From: Alisma plantago-aquatica
Taxonomy: Eukaryota; Streptophyta; Magnoliopsida; Alismatales; Alismataceae
NCBI GenBank assembly: GCA_963693085.1
Contig: OY856413.1
Span: 749,300,056-749,364,055 of the forward strand
DNA length: 64,000 bases
Reading direction: 5' to 3'
Shown: piece after piece, positions 35,224 through 47,100 of the stretch
Layout of the letters: the number at the start of each line of letters is the position of its first letter
How positions within the stretch are numbered: the stretch's first letter is position 1
Made by a program: the position numbers and the translations under genes
The notes under the pieces: generated by a model
The model's input: the letters and a program-made list of their open reading frames with translations, nothing else
The model's database searches: none
What the model was told of the DNA's origin: nothing

Positions 35224-36240
35224 ATGCCTCCGTCGCAGCAGATGGTGCTGATCCCTCAATCTCACCCGCATCTGCAGACGCACCCGCACCAGAAGCCATC
35301 TCTGGCGCCACCGCAGCCACAGACAGAGGCACCGGTTGATGACGGCATCGGCACCATCGTTTCCGGCGTCGGCAAGCTCCTCAGCGCCATCCCGTCGTTT
35401 CCTCCACCGGAGTCCGACGCCGACGAGAAGTGGGTGTGGGCCCAGATCAAGGCTGAGGCCCGCCGCGACGCCGATTCCGAACCCGCCCTCGCCAGCTTCC
35501 TTTACGCCACGATCATCAGCCACTCCTCTCTCTGCCGGTCCCTGGCGTTCCACCTGGCCAACAAGCTGTGCTCCTCCACGCTTCTCTCCACGCTCCTATA
35601 CGACATCTTCGTCGACGTTCTCACCACCCACCCGTCCGTCCGCGCCGCCGTCGTCGCGGACCTGCTGGCCGCCCGGGCACGGGACCCGGCCTGCGTGTCC
35701 TACTCCCACTGCCTTCTCAACTTCAAAGGCTTCCTCGCCATCCAGTCACAGCGGATCGCCCACGCTCTATGGGTCCAGAACCGCCTCCCTCTAGCACTCG
35801 CACTCCAGTCGAGGATGTCGGACGTGTTTGCTGTCGATATACACCCAGCTGCGAGGATCGGGAAAGGGGTCCTGCTGGATCACGCCACAGGGGTCGTTAT
35901 CGGGGAAACCGCGGTCATCGGGAACAACGTCTCGATCCTTCACCATGTGACACTGGGAGGGACCGGGAAGGCCGGTGGCGACAGGCACCCCAAGATCGGT
36001 GACGGCGTGCTCATCGGTGCCGGAGCGACAATTTTGGGCAACATCAAGATAGGCCAGGGAGCTAAAGTTGGGGCTGGGTCGGTTGTGCTCATCGAAGTCC
36101 CGCCCTGGACCACGGCCGTCGGCAGCCCTGCTAGGATCATCGGGGCAGGTAAGGTTAGGCCTTGCGGAAGCACGGAGCTACCGGGGGAGTCTATGGATCA
36201 TACGAGCTTCATTTCCCAATGGTCCGACTACGTCATTTGA
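35224..36240 (+). CDS. SERAT: serine O-acetyltransferase (intronless, SERAT1-like)
   Basis: The 338-residue protein makes O-acetylserine from serine and acetyl-CoA, the first committed step of cysteine synthesis. Residues 1-65 form a Pro/Gln/His-rich, low-complexity leader. About 70-175 is the helical SATase N-terminal domain (QIKAEARRDADSEPALASF). About 200-310 is the left-handed beta-helix of hexapeptide repeats. Expected active-site residues are present: Asp154 in RDPA, Asp219-His220 in LDHATG, His255 in DRHPKI. The tail SMDHTSFI...WSDYVI ends in Ile338, which in this family docks into O-acetylserine (thiol)lyase to form the cysteine synthase complex. One uninterrupted, GC-rich exon fits SERAT1/2 genes, which lack introns. 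The N-terminus lacks an obvious plastid signal, so the cytosol is likely; subfamily and location are inference. ATG 35224 is the first AUG; Met7 is an alternative. Confidence 0.95.
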   Translation: MPPSQQMVLIPQSHPHLQTHPHQKPSLAPPQPQTEAPVDDGIGTIVSGVGKLLSAIPSFPPPESDADEKWVWAQIKAEARRDADSEPALASFLYATIISHSSLCRSLAFHLANKLCSSTLLSTLLYDIFVDVLTTHPSVRAAVVADLLAARARDPACVSYSHCLLNFKGFLAIQSQRIAHALWVQNRLPLALALQSRMSDVFAVDIHPAARIGKGVLLDHATGVVIGETAVIGNNVSILHHVTLGGTGKAGGDRHPKIGDGVLIGAGATILGNIKIGQGAKVGAGSVVLIEVPPWTTAVGSPARIIGAGKVRPCGSTELPGESMDHTSFISQWSDYVI

Positions 36241-36461
36241 AAAGCATCTCGATTATCTGATGGATGAATGGATTAGGTTTGGTCAAGTAGTAGCTTTGTC
36301 GTGGTTCAAATGTAATTCTGGGTTTGACCATCGCTGTAGGTGGTTGTAGACTTGTAGTAGTCTGTGTGGCGGCAGTGCTTCTAGCTCATCTGCTAGACTG
36401 CTAAGCTGCTGCGAAATGTATCAAGGGGCAGATAATTAATTGCTGAAAGTGATCGCTTTCA

Positions 36462-36540
36462 AACCGTCTCTGTAAATTAACAAATTTAGTGTTATTTTGA
36501 GCAAAAATGCACTTATTTTTAAAACTCAACAGAGACGGTT
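36462..36540. repeat. 79-bp inverted-repeat element (mini-MITE or hairpin) downstream of the gene
   Basis: AACCGTCTCTGT at 36462-36473 is perfectly inverted as ACAGAGACGGTT at 36529-36540 around an AT-rich 55-base centre. It begins 222 bases after the stop codon, so it may lie in the 3' untranslated region. No clear target duplication flanks it. It could be a tiny MITE or simply a stem-loop. Confidence 0.6.
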
Positions 36541-36654
36541 GATGTACATACACTCTTTTGCGTTGTGAAAACAAGTGCAATTTGTGCTCAGGCCCAAATA
36601 ATAGATATATACTGCATTGTTACAACAATGTCGGAGAGTACAATAGCGGTTCGA

Positions 36655-36735
36655 TCCACATCACTTGTGGATCAAGTAATAGGTTTACTTAATCCACATC
36701 ACTTGTGGATCAAGTAATGGATTTACTTATCATAA
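36655..36735. repeat. two-unit tandem repeat with an internal hairpin
   Basis: Two ~40-base units each contain ATCCACATCACTTGTGGATC followed by AAGTAATRG and TTTACTTA. Within each unit ATCCAC and GTGGAT are inverted around ATCACTT and could form a hairpin. The origin is unknown. Confidence 0.75.
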
Positions 36736-39074
36736 TTTGAGTTTTACTACTGACCAATAATTACTTCGACTTCATTTGAGTTCTACATCAATCCTTAAAC
36801 CATATTCACATTTTTGTCATTATTTCTACAGCATTTAGGGATCATCAATGGTCCCATGATGTACAATACATTTGAGGTGTCTATAGCATGTTTTCTCCTT
36901 TAAATGGAGTTTACGTCTGATTGAAAAATCCCTTTACATGATTTCATTAATTAAAATTCAAATCTTGGAGTACCAATTGTTTTCAAATTAAAGACATGAC
37001 AAGATCGCCATGCAACCATGGTTACCCTCCTACCTACTGACGTCGCATTCCCTCTCTCGGTCAATCTCTATATGTATAAAGTTAGGTAATGGTGGTTGCT
37101 CTGGAGCGAACAAGAGTGGACAACTAAGTCGTCTCTTAACATCTAAATGTGGGGCTCATGACTAGCAAGTGGCTAAGAAATGATGAATTCAAAGTGACAA
37201 CTTGAGGTTTGGATAAAATCTCCAAAAATCTGTTTTGTATCAATTACGTCTTTCATCTGTCCTAAAATCAAGTCCAATCAAGACGAGACTATGAAATCCG
37301 GATTGGGTTAGTCGATTGATCTGGATTAGTTTATCTAGATTCGGTCCCATTTGTGTTTGGTAGCTTATCCCATTGCAAACACTCATGAAATTGGACTGGC
37401 CTCGTAACTTGTGTTTTTTAGTCTGGCATATAAAACAAAATAATACAAAAGACAGAGTCAAATCCGGCTTGAGTCTTGAAATCCTGCTAAGTGCATGACT
37501 GACTTGGTCCGGATTAGTGGATTACAGAACCCAAAACGGATCCCGTTAGTCCAATTTCTGCCAAGCAAAACAAGACTAGAACTGGACTGGGTTAGTCGAG
37601 ATTAGCGCCTACGTGGTTAAAAAAGACATCACCTAATCCGAACTGGATTGCTAACCAAACAACACCTAATCGACTGATAAGCATATAAAAAGTTGGGGAA
37701 ACTTTGTCTTTGTTGATAACAATCCCATACTTATCATTGGATCACAGTTCCTTGCATTCAAACATATTGGGCCTCATTTTCTAGTGGGCCTAAGTCGAGC
37801 TAAATTAGCATATATTAAGATTTCAATTCAAATTAATGAATTAATTGATTTTGTCTAAGATTCATTTCTAGTACAAATTTAGCGAAGATGTTTGTGAATC
37901 CAACACACAAGATTAAATTGATATAAATTTTAATTAAGATTAATCGACCAATTTGACAAACATAGCTCATAAATTAAAGTTTGAGGAGTTGTTTTGAAGG
38001 TTCAAATATTAACCAAATGATGTTTTATTAAAAAATAACTATATCCCTAGAGGCCCAAGCAACACTTGGATTCTGGCAGCAAATCCACTTGTCATCTGTG
38101 ATATATTCAAGTTAGAATCTGAGGTGGGGTAAATTTGGAAATTCCTAAACCTTTTGAGAGGGACATGGTGCTAATCAAGACCCCTATGATACCAAGTCTT
38201 TCTTGCATACCTGGTTAAGAATTTGTGTCTGTTGTCCATGACCAATGGGCGGTAACAATACCAATCATGCTCCTGCATCTCTACAATCCTCTGGCCTTGA
38301 TCCCTTTCAAAATTGAACCATTCACAATGATCCCTCACTTGAAGGATCTTTCATCCTTATTGTTATCTCCTCTTCTAGTTACATAAGTGTTCTGAAGGAG
38401 GAGGAGGGATAGGAGGCCCTAAATCAATCTCTTTAAGTAGTAGATGTTCATGATCAAGAAAAGTCAATGGATATCATGATTGAAAGCTTTTAAGTTGTTC
38501 AAATGCAATACAGGACATCTTAAAAGGAGATTCCTGGAGGATATGTAAAGAGGAGTGTGACTTCCCATTTCACAACCGCCATGATAGTTATTCCTGTCAA
38601 TGAGGTCACCAATCTCAAACTGTTGGGAAATAAGGACAATAGAGAAGGCTGCAGAAACAAATTTTTTGTCACAACTCCTTGATAGAAGAAAGAGTCAACA
38701 ACGATGTATCTAGAAAAGAAGGTAGCAAGAGGTACCGAATCCTAGAGTAAGTCAAATGACTACTCTTGTTTGGTGATGTGAACTATATGCAAGATGCACA
38801 CAGACAACTGTTGGCAATGACCCCCCCCCTGGTGCAGCACCACAAATGGTGGTTGTTGTTTTCATCCTAGCATGGCGGCAACAACCTCCACGCTTCTACG
38901 TAGTCCACATGGACCATCAAGAACTCCAAGTTGCGCTACCAAAGTCAAGGGGAAAAAGTTGTCCCTTCGATGTCAACATGCTAGCATTGAATCATTCTCT
39001 CTTGTTGTCTCTCTCTTGTTGTTTCTCTTTCTTTTACAGGTAAGACTTTCTAGGGCTCTATAGTTACCACGACA
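36736..39074. other. unassigned region with a GGATTAG-rich segment
   Basis: No gene was recognised. Between 37290 and 37680 the words GGATTAG, GGTTAGTCGA and ACTGGATT recur. GTGTTTGGTAGC near 37353 and GCTAACCAAACAACAC near 37648 are roughly inverted, as in some MITEs, but the match is imperfect. From 38040 to 39074 the sequence differs from both neighbours and includes a C-run at 38821-38829. The 65-codon frames near 38850-39060 are not convincing. Confidence 0.35.
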
Positions 39075-42000
39075 AGCGAACCATATATCAAAAGCATGTC
39101 TATAAAACATTCCCAAAGACCCGAGTTGATAGAGACATCTCTAGGATGCTAACAACAAAAAGACATCCACCAACACTTCCAACCTTGTCATCTACTACCT
39201 TTCTTGCTGCTCCTAAACCTCTGTTGCATGATCTCTACCTCCTCGTGCATGTCCACCTAAAAAGGATGTGGGAAACCCACAGTGTGAGATTACAAATATC
39301 GGCGGGTGATATAACTCTCCACCAACTCTATTATTATCACGAATAAGATGATTAAAGCATGCATTAAAGTTACAACCATGATAAGCATGTAATTATTATT
39401 AACAGAATAAGCAATTGCTTATTGGATTATGAAACATCTTCACATTGTAAAAGGAATATGAAGAACATGTATATTCACTACAAACAATACTCTATAAAAT
39501 CAAGCAAGGCCTCATTCTGTGTTTTTGTATTTGATCTTATACAAATACACTACACGGATGATTACATATTTTATTTTGCCCTGAGGATTTGAGTCGTACC
39601 ACCCAAATCCAACCGACCACTGCTAAGTCAAAATCTGTACCATACCAGGTCTAGTGGAAGAGTCGGAATCCGCGACCTCACCAAACCTCAGTCAATACGA
39701 GTGAACCTGTAGTGACATCATCAGTCAAACTGCTACCAGTGACATATAGTCTAGCTGTACTAACCTAGCCCATCTCAGTATAGGTCACGATGCTAGTGAA
39801 TCTGAGCTATAGCCTGTAGCCACACTCTTCCCAAGGTATGGCCCACAACCAATCATGTATCAAATATCACTGAGCTACGACCGGAAGTTGCTCTCTTACC
39901 AGGGTATGGCCCACAGCCAATCATGTATCACAAGTCTTGGATGTAAGGGGATATTCATCCTCACCGCCGCATATTCAAAAACATGTGCTCCAAGTTAAAC
40001 TCATTTCACCATCCAACAAATGTTGACACTAAATGGATCTATGGTACACGACAAGATACTTGATTAGGTTCCACTTGATTAGTTAGGTCATTTAAGTGCC
40101 TTTTAGCATCAATAAAGTTACAAAGTATAAACTTTAAATAAGTTCTACAAAGATAAGGGCATAATATATTACCAGAAAATATTTGAGCATAAAAGGTGTG
40201 ATCTCATTACATTATCACTCGATGCTTGTCATTCACCATATTTTTCATTACAAGGACCACATACTTTGAAGTAGCAACCCCTCATCTCGTTGCTGAGAAA
40301 ATTATCACCTCATAATAGGCAATAAACCATCATTAGGTCATAAGACCCATTTACCTCCTCTTTTTGTGATACCAACATCTCACATGCCTCATAAGGCCCA
40401 TTCAATCATATTATAAACACCATAATTCTTATCTAGCTATGCTTATCAACTTGTAACACCTGCATGGTTAGGGACTTATAACAAGAAATATAATACCTAA
40501 TTGTTACTACCATCTCATAAAGATTCATGTCATTCACACTACATCATTAGGGTTAGGGTTCTCTTTAACCGATTAGGGTTCACGGGGTTGGATAAACAAC
40601 CAACCTCAACTCGTCACTTCCATTATCACTATAGAGTATGTTATGAGATTATAGGTTATAGAAAACAACACTCCCTTATTTCTCATGCAAACACCTCATA
40701 AAGTATCCTATCATATCATATAACCCCATCATTAACATGATGTATGATGAATACCATTGCAAGGTATTAGTTCTTATGCATAGAGGGATACCGATTCATC
40801 ATCTACCTGTGTCGGCCTGACCACACCAAGGTGTGTCAGGCAAGATCATCTAGGGATATCAGTTTAGATCTCAAGCTTTCGGGTTAACTACACTCAACAT
40901 ATCAATTTAACTCAATTGAAAGTGTTTCGGGTTAAACACTATCATGTCAGTCTCTTACTCAACCAAGGGTGTATCGATTGGGCACTCCAAAGCATACTTT
41001 CTCACAAGATATCATCTTAGTACAACCACATGACATGTCAGGCTAGCATCCTCAGATATCGGTCTATGGTGTTGCCTAACAAAACATATCGGTCTAACCC
41101 CTCTAGGGCATGTCAGGTTAGAGGTGTATTGGGTTGTTAGGGTTAGAGCATCATCAAGGTATAATGGTTCACCTCATCAAGGTGTGTCAGTTTAAGCACC
41201 ACAAGACATGTCGACTACTCACATCCTAGTGTGTGTGTCGACTTGTCAACTTCGACCTTAGGATATCAACCACTAGTCCATCTATTATCATGGCATGAAG
41301 GTACAAGGTATGGAAAACAAACTAAATGAAGTTTCTTCATCTAATCGGTTCTAAAAACCATCAATAACTACTAGCATATATGAGATAAGTGATTTAGAGA
41401 TGAGAATCAACATAAGCACATGAAAGAGTGAAAATAACAAAGAAGGCTAAGGGTTATATAACCTGCCTCAAAGATCACCACCAAGATCCAAGATTTAAGG
41501 TCTAGCTTCAAGATCACGAGATCAAGGTTGAATATGGCCCACAACTTGATCACCACAACACCTCCAAGGAAGAAGATGAGACCAAAGTTAAGATAGCTTG
41601 AGATGAAAAGGAGATATCCATGATTTATGGACGAGAAGAAGAAGAGAGCAAGGAAACATAACTTACCAAGGTAGAAGATGAAAGATGATCAAAGAACACC
41701 ACAAGCTTGGGACTCATTCTACAAGATCCAAGAGAACCTCTCTAGATCCTAAGGCATCTCAAGGTCGTCCACCAAGAAGGAGAGAAAGCAAGAATGGACA
41801 AAAGGGTTCTCTTGCATGGAGAGAAAGAAGACTATATACAAGGGGAATGAGAGAGAGGTCAGGGGAGAGGTGTCATCACCTTAGGAGCCTAAGTGAAACT
41901 TGTCCACAAAAAAGGGGCCACATGCAACAACATGCAAGACATGGTGATATGGTCTAAGGCTAGATCCCGACCATTTGGTCCCATTCCAAGGTCCCAACCT

Positions 42001-42513
42001 CACTACGTCAATATGCCATAACCCTACACATTCTCAAACTGATACCCTACACACTCCCAAACCAATATGCCATAACCGTACACACTCCCAAACTGATATG
42101 CCATAACCCTATACACTCCCAAACCGATACACAATCTCTTCAAGGCTCTCTAACTCGAGATAACACATCCTAGTGCAAAACACACCTCACTCATGTGTAC
42201 TAAACATCACCATGGATGCTACCACACAACCAAGACCCAAACAAGGCACACATCTCTCTCTCTCCTCTAGATTATGCCAAGAGAGAGAAGGAACACTCTA
42301 GATGTGATAAATTTGCACATCAACCCCTATTCTGGGTGAATTGTAATTTGCACCAAAACCACACCACCAAACACAAGCATCAACTAAACAAGATCAAACA
42401 TGAAACTTAAGCTTTCTAATGGCTCTAATTACATATCTGATGATTTGATTAAGTAGCAACATACTTAGGAAAACAAATAGGGTTATCCCAAAACCTGGGT
42501 CAGGGTCCTTACA
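39075..42513 (-). repeat. 3' LTR of element B, truncated at its far end
   Basis: On the minus strand it starts TGTAAGGACCCTGACC at 42513. It is collinear and inverted relative to 4848-8845. Its distal part matches the window's last bases (CATTCCCAAAGACCCGAGT at 39106 and 63900), but homology stops near 39075. It contains many TGTCGGTTA/ACCGATATG-type motifs (40800-41290, 42020-42135). Confidence 0.8.
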
Positions 42514-42539
42514 AGCCATAAACCCCTAACATGGATTTC

Positions 42540-44099
42540 ACCCTCGAAATACTAAGAGAAAAGAGAAGGGTACTTCTTCCTCGTCTCTTTTTTGAGCTCC
42601 CACCTGTCTTCCTCAACACCAAGATGATGCCAAAGAACCTTCACAAACACTAGGTCCTTCCCCATCAGCTTCTTCACCCTCCGATCAAGGATCAACACTG
42701 GACCTTTTGCATAGATCGTATCCTCAACAAGCTCTATCTCCACAGGCTGTAACACTATCTCTGTATCCATATGGCACTTCCTTAACATACTCACATGAAA
42801 CAATAGATACAACCTGTGCAACTCAGGTGGCAACTCTAACCTGTAGGCCACCTTCCCAACACGTTCCACCACTGGGTAAGGTCCCATAAACTTGGGAGCC
42901 AACTTACCCTTCTTCCCAAACCTCAGAACACCTTTTCAAGGAGAGACTTCCAAATATACCTTGTCTCCCACTTGGAACTCCTAGGGTCTATGACGTTTAT
43001 CTGCATATGACTTCTGTGTGTCCTGTACTGCCTTCAACTGTCGTTGGATTACTTTGATCTTCTCTATCATCTACTGCACAAGCTCATGACCAAGAAGCTG
43101 ATAATCACCTATCTCATACCAACACAACAGAGATCTACAACGCCTCCCATACAACACCTCGTAAGGTGCCATGTTGATGCTACTCTGATAGATGTTCTTG
43201 TAGGAAAACTCTATCAAACTAAGGTGTATGTCCCAACTTCCTAAAAACTGAAGAATGCAAGCTCTCAACAGATCCTCCAAGTTCTAAATGGTCCTCTCAG
43301 ATTGGTCATCTGTCTGTGGGTGGAAAGAAGTACTAAACTTTAACTACGTACCAAAAGTTGTGTGCAGTTGCTCCCAAAAATGACTCGTGAACCGAGGATC
43401 TCTATCAAACACGATAGTTATCGGAACACCATACAAACAGACTATCTCATCCACATATATCTAGGAAAGATTCTCTGTTGTGAACATCGTCTTCACTGAA
43501 ATGTGATGACTTTGTCAATATGTCAACGATCACCCAGATGGAATCATGACCTTTGGACATCCTAGGTAGACCAACCACAAATTCCATAGTCACATGACCC
43601 CATTTCCACTGTGGTATATGCAATGGTTGCAACGTTCCTGTAGGCTTATAATGCTCAACTTTGACCTACTGACATACATCACATCTCACAACAAACTCAG
43701 CCACATCCTTCTTCAAGCCTGGCCACCAATACATATCCTTCATATTATGATACATCTTAGTTCTACCTGGGTGCATAGTGTACATGGATGAGTGACCCTA
43801 TTCCAACACCATCTTTCTTAGGTTATCAACATCAAGAACCAAAACTCTGACATGGTAACAAATTGTCCCATCATCTGACTTGTGGAAGCCATCATGCTTC
43901 TCACTGCCAAGCTCTGATCTAATCTGATGTATCGTAGTATTAGTCTATTGTGCCTCTTTGATATGCTATCTCCGCATGGGCTTCACTTGTAAATGTGCCA
44001 ACAGACCTGCTAGCAAGGAAACTTCTAGCTTAACATTCATCTGCCGCAAGGAAACCAACATGTCTCACTTGTGGCACACCAAAGAACTCAACTGGGATC
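42540..44099 (-). pseudogene. integrase and chromodomain remnant of element B
   Basis: The minus strand encodes the integrase of element B from the break at the nested insertion. Visible parts are the zinc-binding region (near 43690-43790), core start (VTMEFVVGLPRMSKGHDSIW, from 43596 downward), the MAPYEVLYGRRCRS block (near 43150), and an intact 116-codon C-terminus at 42552-42902. That C-terminus carries FMGPYPVVERVGKVAYRL and a chromodomain ending VKVLWHHLGVEEDRWELK. Stops and frameshifts lie between 42905 and 43950. It is better preserved at its 3' end than element A. Confidence 0.85.
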
Positions 44100-44104
44100 T
44101 ATCC
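44100..44104. repeat. target-site duplication TATCC, left copy
   Basis: TATCC directly precedes TGTAACATCC at 44105 and is repeated at 61268-61272 directly after the terminal GATGCCACA. Joining the flanks restores the RNase H/integrase junction of element B. Confidence 0.95.
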
Positions 44105-47100
44105 TGTAACATCCCTGACCTGGGTTATGCTTTAACCCTAGGTGTTTTGATTAAGAAAGATGATTATAAGCTTAATATTATCTTGAGAAAACTAATTAGG
44201 GCTCAAGAGGAACTTATATTGCAATTCTAGTCCTTTTTTAACATTGTTGAAATCAATGTTTTGCTTGTTTTGGGCTAAAGTGCAAATTACCCAAGTTGAG
44301 GGGTTTAAGTGAAAATTGTGCATGATAATATGTTCCTCATGTGTTGAAGAATCATGAGAGTGAAAATGATGCAGAGGTATAGATTATGGAATCCTGGTAC
44401 CAAGAAAGAGCTGATAAAGCAATGTTTGTGCATGAAAACCTAGTTTTGGTGTAATGTGCAATTTACCCAAAACCTAGGGTGCAATATGTAATTTACCACT
44501 TCAATAAGGTCACTAATGTTTCTTGGCATCATGTGGAGCAAATAAAATGAGAGGGGCGCCTCATTTGAATTAAGTTGGAGGAGAGAGAATCTTGATATTA
44601 AAATAATCATGATTTAATCCTAATTGAAACCCTAATTCAATTTAGGGCAAAAATAAATGTATTAATTAAAGGGCATTCAACCAAAATTAAAATGGTTGGA
44701 TTCAGATGTGTGTGGACGTCCTTTAGCTTTGCAAGGACCACGAAAATATCCAAGGGAGTGGATAACTCACTCACAATTTTATAACGAAAAGAAATATCCA
44801 CTCACATATGGATATTAGTATAATATGATTTGAGGTGCTTAATTTGATTTTCTTTACAACATGTATAATTGAGAGGAATATGATGCAAAAAAAATAGACT
44901 CGGATCCAAGGAGTTGAGGGGGAAGAGGCGGATCCATTTTTGGGATTAAATGGAATTTTTATAAAGCATATTCTCTCTCATTGAATTTTTATAAAAAGAC
45001 TCTTTACAAGCCAGATGAAAGGATTTTTCGACCCCACTTCTTCTCCTTGATTGGGAAATGACCAAGGGAGCTTGGGAGGATCAGGAGGACTACCGCCCAC
45101 CTGTTGGTAAGCTTCTTGAACCTGGTTCACCTCGATTTCATGGTGGAAATCACAAATCAATGCATGATTTCTTCATATCTCGATCCCATCTTCAATTCTA
45201 ACCATTCCTTTTCACTCAAACCTTGAGAACGAGCCTTGGAATGGTGAAAGGAGTTGCATCCACCATTGTTGTCGTGATCTTGGAGCCATGTAGCTCAATT
45301 GGAGGTGGGTTTTATAACTTGAACCCTTGATTTTGTTATTGCATTCAAATCCTTATTAAATAATGATCATTTCCATATTCACGATAATTGATTTGGTTGA
45401 TGGATGAAATCACCATGGAAACCATAGCAGGTTTTGTGAGTTTAGAGCTTGAAGATTATAAGAACACACCTCTACAAATATCCAAGGCAAATGGTTTCAA
45501 AAGAGTTGCTCAAACGGTTTCCCAAACCGTTTGGGAGTAAACGGTTTCAAACCGTTTGAGGGGAAACGGTTTCACCAAACCGCATGAGGTCAAACGGTTT
45601 CAGACCGTTTGGTGGTGTTGACCAGGGTTTAACGTTTGGAGATCTGTTGGAAATGATCTAGCTTAATAACCCATCAATTATGATTGATTAGTTCCAATTG
45701 GTTCATGAGTTGAAGGTCTATCAATCACCAAACCCTAATCGGGTTAAGTGCTGATTTCATAATCAATTGATTTGGAAGTTTTGGGTTGATTAGCCCAAAT
45801 GGTTTCAAAACCATTTGGGGATCACCCAAACGGTCTCAAGACCGTTTGGGGGTCACATAAGACCATTTGGAGGTCTAGGGATGAGTATGGTTAAGCAATT
45901 GAAGATCCAAAGATACTAAGTTGAAGTGTAATCAATTGCTGATTTGGTGATCAATCCCAATGATCCAAACCCTAATTGGTTGACTCGGATTTTGATGTTG
46001 ACATGGGCAAACGGTCTCAAGACCATTTGGAGGTCATCCAAATGACCTCAAGACCGTTTGGGGTCAGGTCATGTTCAATTTGGATGATGGTTCAATGGTT
46101 TCAAAGTAACTAATCTTACATTGATTTATGTTGAAGGATCATCGATTCCAAACCCTAATTCAATTGATTCAAACCCTAATTGATGACCAATTGAGGGTCA
46201 ATTGAGGGTCAAATCAGTTGAAGGTTGACCTATTTAACTCAATTGAAGTATGATGATAGGTCCAATTGATGATTGGTTACATGAATTCAATGATTGAAGG
46301 AATCAACATTGGAAACCCTAATTCAATTTGATTTGTTGAGACCATATTTGGTCCATGCAGTTTTGAGGAGGTTTGGACCAAACGGTCTTAAGACCGTTTG
46401 GGACCAAATGGTCTCAAGACCGTTTGGGACCAAATGGTCTCAAGAACTTTTGGGACCAAACGATCCCAAACCGGTTGTGTTCATGCGGTTTCAAAAAGGT
46501 ACTTTAGCAAACGATCTTGAAGGTCACCTTTACCAAATGGTTTCAAACCGGTTGAACTTTGAAAGACCAAGACCGTTTGGGGCTCAAGTAGTCAAAAATT
46601 GATTGAGGACTCAATTGGTTAATCCTTTTGGATACCTAATGTAATTGAGAACTCAATTGGTTAATCCACTTGGACACCTATTGTAATTGAAGATCCAATT
46701 GGTCAATTCATTTGGATACCTTATGTAATGGAGGTCCAATGTGATTGAATCTCTTGAGAATTAAGATGATGAATGATCCATTGATCCAATGATGATTAGT
46801 AATGATAATAAATGAAGGTACAAAGGTTGAAACCCTAATAGTACCTAAGTGATTAGTGTCAATTAATGGATGAACCCTAATTGCTTATAGGAACAATGAC
46901 TTGGTACACTATGTTAATCATAGTTCTATGTACTTGATTGAAGGGTTGATATGACCTAATCAAGTTGAGAAGATGATAGCATGAAATTCCTACATGAATA
47001 TGAATCATGTGGTGATTAAGGGTATGATCCTTAAGTAAAGAGATCATGAAACCCTAATCATGAACATAAACCCTAATTGATAGGGCTATTGAACTCTAAC

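Noticed and set aside
35336..36349. Several long out-of-frame and antisense open frames over the serine acetyltransferase gene
   Set aside because: High GC content removes stops; the 338-codon frame has the conserved domains and active-site residues.
37246..37680. Possible MITE with GTGTTTGGTAGC / GCTAACCAAACAACAC ends
   Set aside because: The inverted ends are imperfect and no target duplication was found; left as unassigned.
46294..46602. 102-codon open frame in the 5' LTR with internally repeated peptide
   Set aside because: The peptide repeats come from the AAACGGT/ACCGTTT dyads; no family resemblance, and the frame is not kept in the 3' LTR.
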